From: Penium margaritaceum
Lineage: Eukaryota; Streptophyta; Zygnematophyceae; Desmidiales; Peniaceae
Direction: 5' to 3'
Length of the DNA: 20,218 nucleotides
NCBI GenBank assembly: GCA_023375785.1
Contig: SZWC01025791.1
Location: 1 to 20,218, forward strand
The first letter of the stretch is position 1, and each line of letters starts with the position of its first letter. Both the position numbers and the translations under genes were made by a program. This document shows, one piece after another, positions 17,741 through 20,218 of this stretch. Under the pieces are notes generated by a model. The model saw only the letters and a list, made by a program, of their open reading frames with translations. It was not told the origin of the DNA and ran no database searches.

Positions 17741-17751
17741 CCAAGGGGGCG
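17741..17751 (+). other. Polypurine tract of Copia element 2
   Basis: CCAAGGGGGCG lies directly before the TGTTAATC start of the 3' LTR, with AAGGGGG as the purine core. It is interrupted by a C near its end, so it may be slightly decayed. It marks the start of the 3' LTR. Confidence 0.65.
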
Positions 17752-18314
17752 TGTTAATCTCTTACTGTACATATTTCTTGTGTGGTCGTGAGTGCGCAAG
17801 GCATGCTGGTGCAAGGAGTGGAGGCAACGCAGGGTGACGGCACGCAACCCTCAAGCTCCGCACGCGTGGTTGCCTCCATCCTGCTAACATGGCCCATTCC
17901 TGCCAGAGCTCTGTGACGCCCTCTCATATTTAGTTTCCAATGCCAAACCTGTTTTTAGGACTTAGCTAGAAGTGACATACTTTAGGTCTTGTGCTACCAC
18001 ACCTATTTTTGACATGTAACTTGGTATGAGGGTAGAGACAGAATGTCAGTTACATGGTGACATAGGTCAGATGGGATCGGGCAGGGCGAGGCCTTGCCTG
18101 CTCGGTTTTGGGGTTCCGAGGGCATTCGCCCCAGTTCGAGTGACTCGCAGACAGGTGGAGCTTGACTAGCGAGCTTCCACCCGTAAGAGCTCTATGAGCT
18201 GTTATTTGTGTTTTTTCCGCCTGCCATGACTGTGCAGTAACTTAGAGCTACTGTGCTCAATACATCACCGTTTGCTGAACCGTAAGTTGCATTGGAACTG
18301 CAGCGAGGTTGTGA
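17752..18314 (+). repeat. 3' LTR of Copia element 2
   Basis: This 563-base copy matches 12560-13127 along its length, ending TTGTGA before the G-run. The GC-rich 29-base palindrome of the 5' LTR is replaced by a shorter, non-palindromic segment (about 18131-18153). Hairpins 2 and 3 and the T-run are kept. Confidence 0.88.
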
Positions 18315-18319
18315 GGGGG
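18315..18319. repeat. Probable 5-bp target site duplication (right) of Copia element 2
   Basis: GGGGG follows the 3' LTR and equals the five bases before the 5' LTR. A sixth G follows, so the boundary could shift by one. Confidence 0.5.
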
Positions 18320-18720
18320 GATTCACACTTGACCATTTATACCTGCCTCTCGAACGTCGGGTCACCCATTTACACATAGAATCCATATTTGGTGTTGGCA
18401 GAATCAAGTATACGTATATGTGTGCTCCTGTTTTACAGACATAGCATAATATCTCAGAAAGTAAAAAAGTGGGTTTGATTTTCAGAAAACATATGCAGAT
18501 GTTATCAGAAACAGAGTTCCTATATTTTTTAAATGATTTTTTTAAGGACATCCCATTCACAAGAAAGTTCAGTGAAATCCTTGTATTTTTGTACATTGAA
18601 GTTAGTATGTACATGATTGTAGCAAGCAATTTCTAGGAAACACTATCAGTTTTCCGTTATTTTTTCTTCGAAAGCTCCTCACCATATGTTTCCGGCTTGT
18701 ACACTCATTATTCAGTGTTC
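18320..18720. other. AT-rich flank without recognisable genes
   Basis: AT-rich DNA with T-runs and no strand bias, the likely continuation of the AT-rich block interrupted by Copia element 2. I see no credible open frame, RNA gene or transposon end. Confidence 0.6.
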
Positions 18721-19018
18721 GCATTTGGGCTGACTGGGCATAAATGCTTTGACTGGAAGCAGTCGGGGGGGAGTGGGCAGAGGTTCAAGCAGGCCATAGT
18801 GGTGATTGAGCCGCGACGGCAAACGGGGGCTAGGGTGTAGGCGAGGATCAGAGGTGAGGTAGTGGTGGGAGAGGCGCACTGACACTAAGAAGAGCTCAGA
18901 AGGGAGGTGTCCAAAGTGTCTCAGGGTATAGATGGCCAGCCACGATACGAGGAGGAGGGTGGCAACAGTAGTGGGAGACTTTGGGACTGGGGATGACGAT
19001 GGTGGCATGGCAATGGAG
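18721..19018. other. Purine-biased low-complexity stretch
   Basis: G/A-rich DNA of the same type as 240-3765 and 10249-10380 resumes sharply after the AT-rich flank. No gene is supported. Confidence 0.5.
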
Positions 19019-19410
19019 GCACAGTAGTAAAGACACCAGCAGTAGCAGGAGCATCTATAGACGCACCGGTGACGGACGTCCCACCAGCAACAAAAACATC
19101 ACCAGCAGTAGCACCAGCCATTGCCAGCAGCAGCACCAGCAATATCACCAGAATTAGCAGTAGCATCAGCCAATAGCATCAGCAGCAACCAGTAGTAGCA
19201 GCAGCTACACCACCGACATAAGTCATAGAAGTCGCACTCACAACATCAGCAGCATTGACCCTAGAAACATTAGCACTACTAGTACCCACTACAACGGCCC
19301 CAGCACCTAGAACAACATTAGGGGCAACGAATGCAGTAGCCATTAGAGCAGCAGCAACTAAACCTTTGGTGACAGCACCCACAATAGCAGCATAAGCAGT
19401 AGTCATAGCA
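19019..19410. repeat. Degenerate GCA/ACA/GTA trinucleotide-rich tract
   Basis: The + strand is dominated by loosely periodic GCA, ACA, GTA, CCA and AGC triplets (such as AGCAGCAGCACCAGC). One + frame reads as Ala/Thr/Val/Pro-rich with a few stops, and the - strand gives Ala/Gly/Val-rich frames (18921-19166, 19179-19406). This is most simply a decayed trinucleotide repeat. A decayed low-complexity coding segment is possible but not supported. Confidence 0.5.
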
Positions 19411-19516
19411 ACAAGAGGATGAAGGGGACGGTGAAGACTTCACTGGGGTGGCAACTGGAGGGGAACCCCGTCAGTGGGCGAGGCTATAGAGATGGGCCGA
19501 GGAAGTGGACTGAGAC

Positions 19517-20218
19517 ATGCTATATGGAGCAGATGTGATGCCGCCATTTCTTTTTTTGAGGATCACTGGGGTAGCGGTGGATGCAGTGCAAGTGGCTATG
19601 GGGGTACCGCCGGCACAGTGCGCTGTACATCCTATGGACCTTGCTCCTGCCAGCAATGCCCAGCCTCATCCTTCAGGTGCTTTCACAGCATTGGCATGAA
19701 TTAGATTTAGACTGAGTATAATGACTGGATACTCATTTCCCGGCTGGGGAGTGGGAGGAGTTGTGGCAGGAGGCGGTGACTTACACACGCTTGGTGGGCG
19801 TCCGCCCCTGCCACATCAGTTGTGATACTTCAAGGAGGAGGCAAGGGAGCAGTGGGTGCAGTGGAAAGTGACCAATTTATGTAAGAGGATTACATCCAAG
19901 GTGTGCAAAACTTTGCATAGCTCTTTACTGGCACCGCCAGGCATTGAGGTGCTAACGCAGTTGTAAGCGTTGCGCCTGGCAGTCAATCAAGTGATACTAG
20001 CATGGGTGGTGAGGAGGATGCGATAGGATCCAGTAGTATCTTTGGATGCAAATGCGGTGTGCCAGGCCTTGATGGACAACAGCACGGGGTCGGCAGTGGG
20101 TCCTTGCAGTCTGACTCTAGACCATTTGCGGCAGGTGGTACTGGGGGAAGAGCGACTCACCAGACATCTGACATAGTTTCTTGCGTTGATCTGCCATGCC
20201 CAGCAACATCCTATGGCT
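19517..20218 (+). pseudogene. Broken coding-like remnant of unknown function, running off the window
   Basis: I do not recognise the product. One + frame can be followed for 234 codons with five stops (19697, 19823, 19964, 20024, 20174) and no frame change needed. Segments between stops have balanced composition, for example QVAMGVPPAQCAVHP, YFKEEAREQWVQWKV and LDANAVCQALMDN. About 11 stops would be expected by chance in a neutral sequence of this length, fewer in G-rich DNA, so the signal is suggestive only. It could be a decayed host gene, a repeated gene family or a retroelement gag-like piece. Confidence 0.33.

Larger units (their letters stand above)
12560..18314 (+). mobile_element. Copia element 2: Ty1/copia LTR retrotransposon with broken pol and missing RNase H
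   Basis: Order: 5' LTR (12560-13127), tRNA primer site (13128-13139), repeat-bearing leader, gag (13732-14847), protease, integrase, reverse transcriptase, polypurine tract (17741-17751), 3' LTR (17752-18314). Integrase before RT marks it as Ty1/copia. It differs from element 1 in LTR, primer site and gag, so it is another lineage. LTR copies differ at roughly 8% over the first 155 bases by eye, so it is younger than element 1. pol has stops at 15358, 15888 and 16008 and several frameshifts. RNase H is absent, and a single N at 17680 sits where it should be. It inserted into the third unit of the tandem array. Confidence 0.92.

Noticed and set aside
18921..19406. Ala/Gly/Val-rich - strand frames that could suggest secreted low-complexity proteins
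   Set aside because: They are translations of a degenerate trinucleotide repeat; all frames of such a repeat look open and simple.

Overview
The window is nuclear DNA of a eukaryote, most likely of the green lineage (a streptophyte alga or other lower plant is my best guess, low confidence). It holds two decayed Ty1/copia LTR retrotransposons in the same (+) orientation, set in gene-poor, purine-biased and partly tandem-repeated DNA. There is no operon structure, no bacterial start signal, and no intact host gene that I can support. The green-lineage guess rests on the primer-binding sites: both match a plant-type initiator tRNA-Met as I remember it, one at the anticodon arm and one at the 3' end.

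Layout. 1-3765: pyrimidine-rich then purine-rich low-complexity DNA with no credible gene. 3766-10248: Copia element 1, with 5-bp target duplications (GCCAC), LTRs of about 953 bp, a half-tRNA-type primer-binding site, a gag-protease-integrase-RT-RNase H coding region broken by about 20 stops and 5 frameshifts, a G-run polypurine tract and a 3' LTR. Its 5' LTR carries an exact 271-bp duplication around a single N, almost certainly an assembly artefact. 10249-10990: purine-biased DNA with a broken coding-like stretch. About 11000-12554: AT-richer DNA holding three imperfect tandem units of about 360-420 bp, each with a C-run. 12555-18319: Copia element 2, with LTRs of about 565 bp, probable GGGGG target duplication, a 3' tRNA-type primer-binding site, three 152-bp repeats in its leader, an intact 371-codon gag, and a pol broken by frameshifts and stops. 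Its RNase H is missing exactly where a single N lies. 18320-18720: AT-rich DNA without genes. 18720-20218: purine-biased and GCA/ACA-rich low-complexity DNA ending in another broken coding-like stretch that runs off the window.

The two elements belong to different copia lineages by primer site, gag sequence and LTR. Element 1 is the older: its LTRs differ clearly more from each other by eye, and many of its stops are of the kind left by C-to-T / G-to-A change. Neither can transpose on its own as read here. Four isolated Ns (4418, 10342, 13573, 17680) look like contig joins or collapsed gaps, and two of them coincide with structural anomalies, so the local assembly should be treated with care. 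I found no new enzymatic or defence system. The most notable biology is the pair of neighbouring retroelements that appear to prime from two different parts of the same initiator tRNA.
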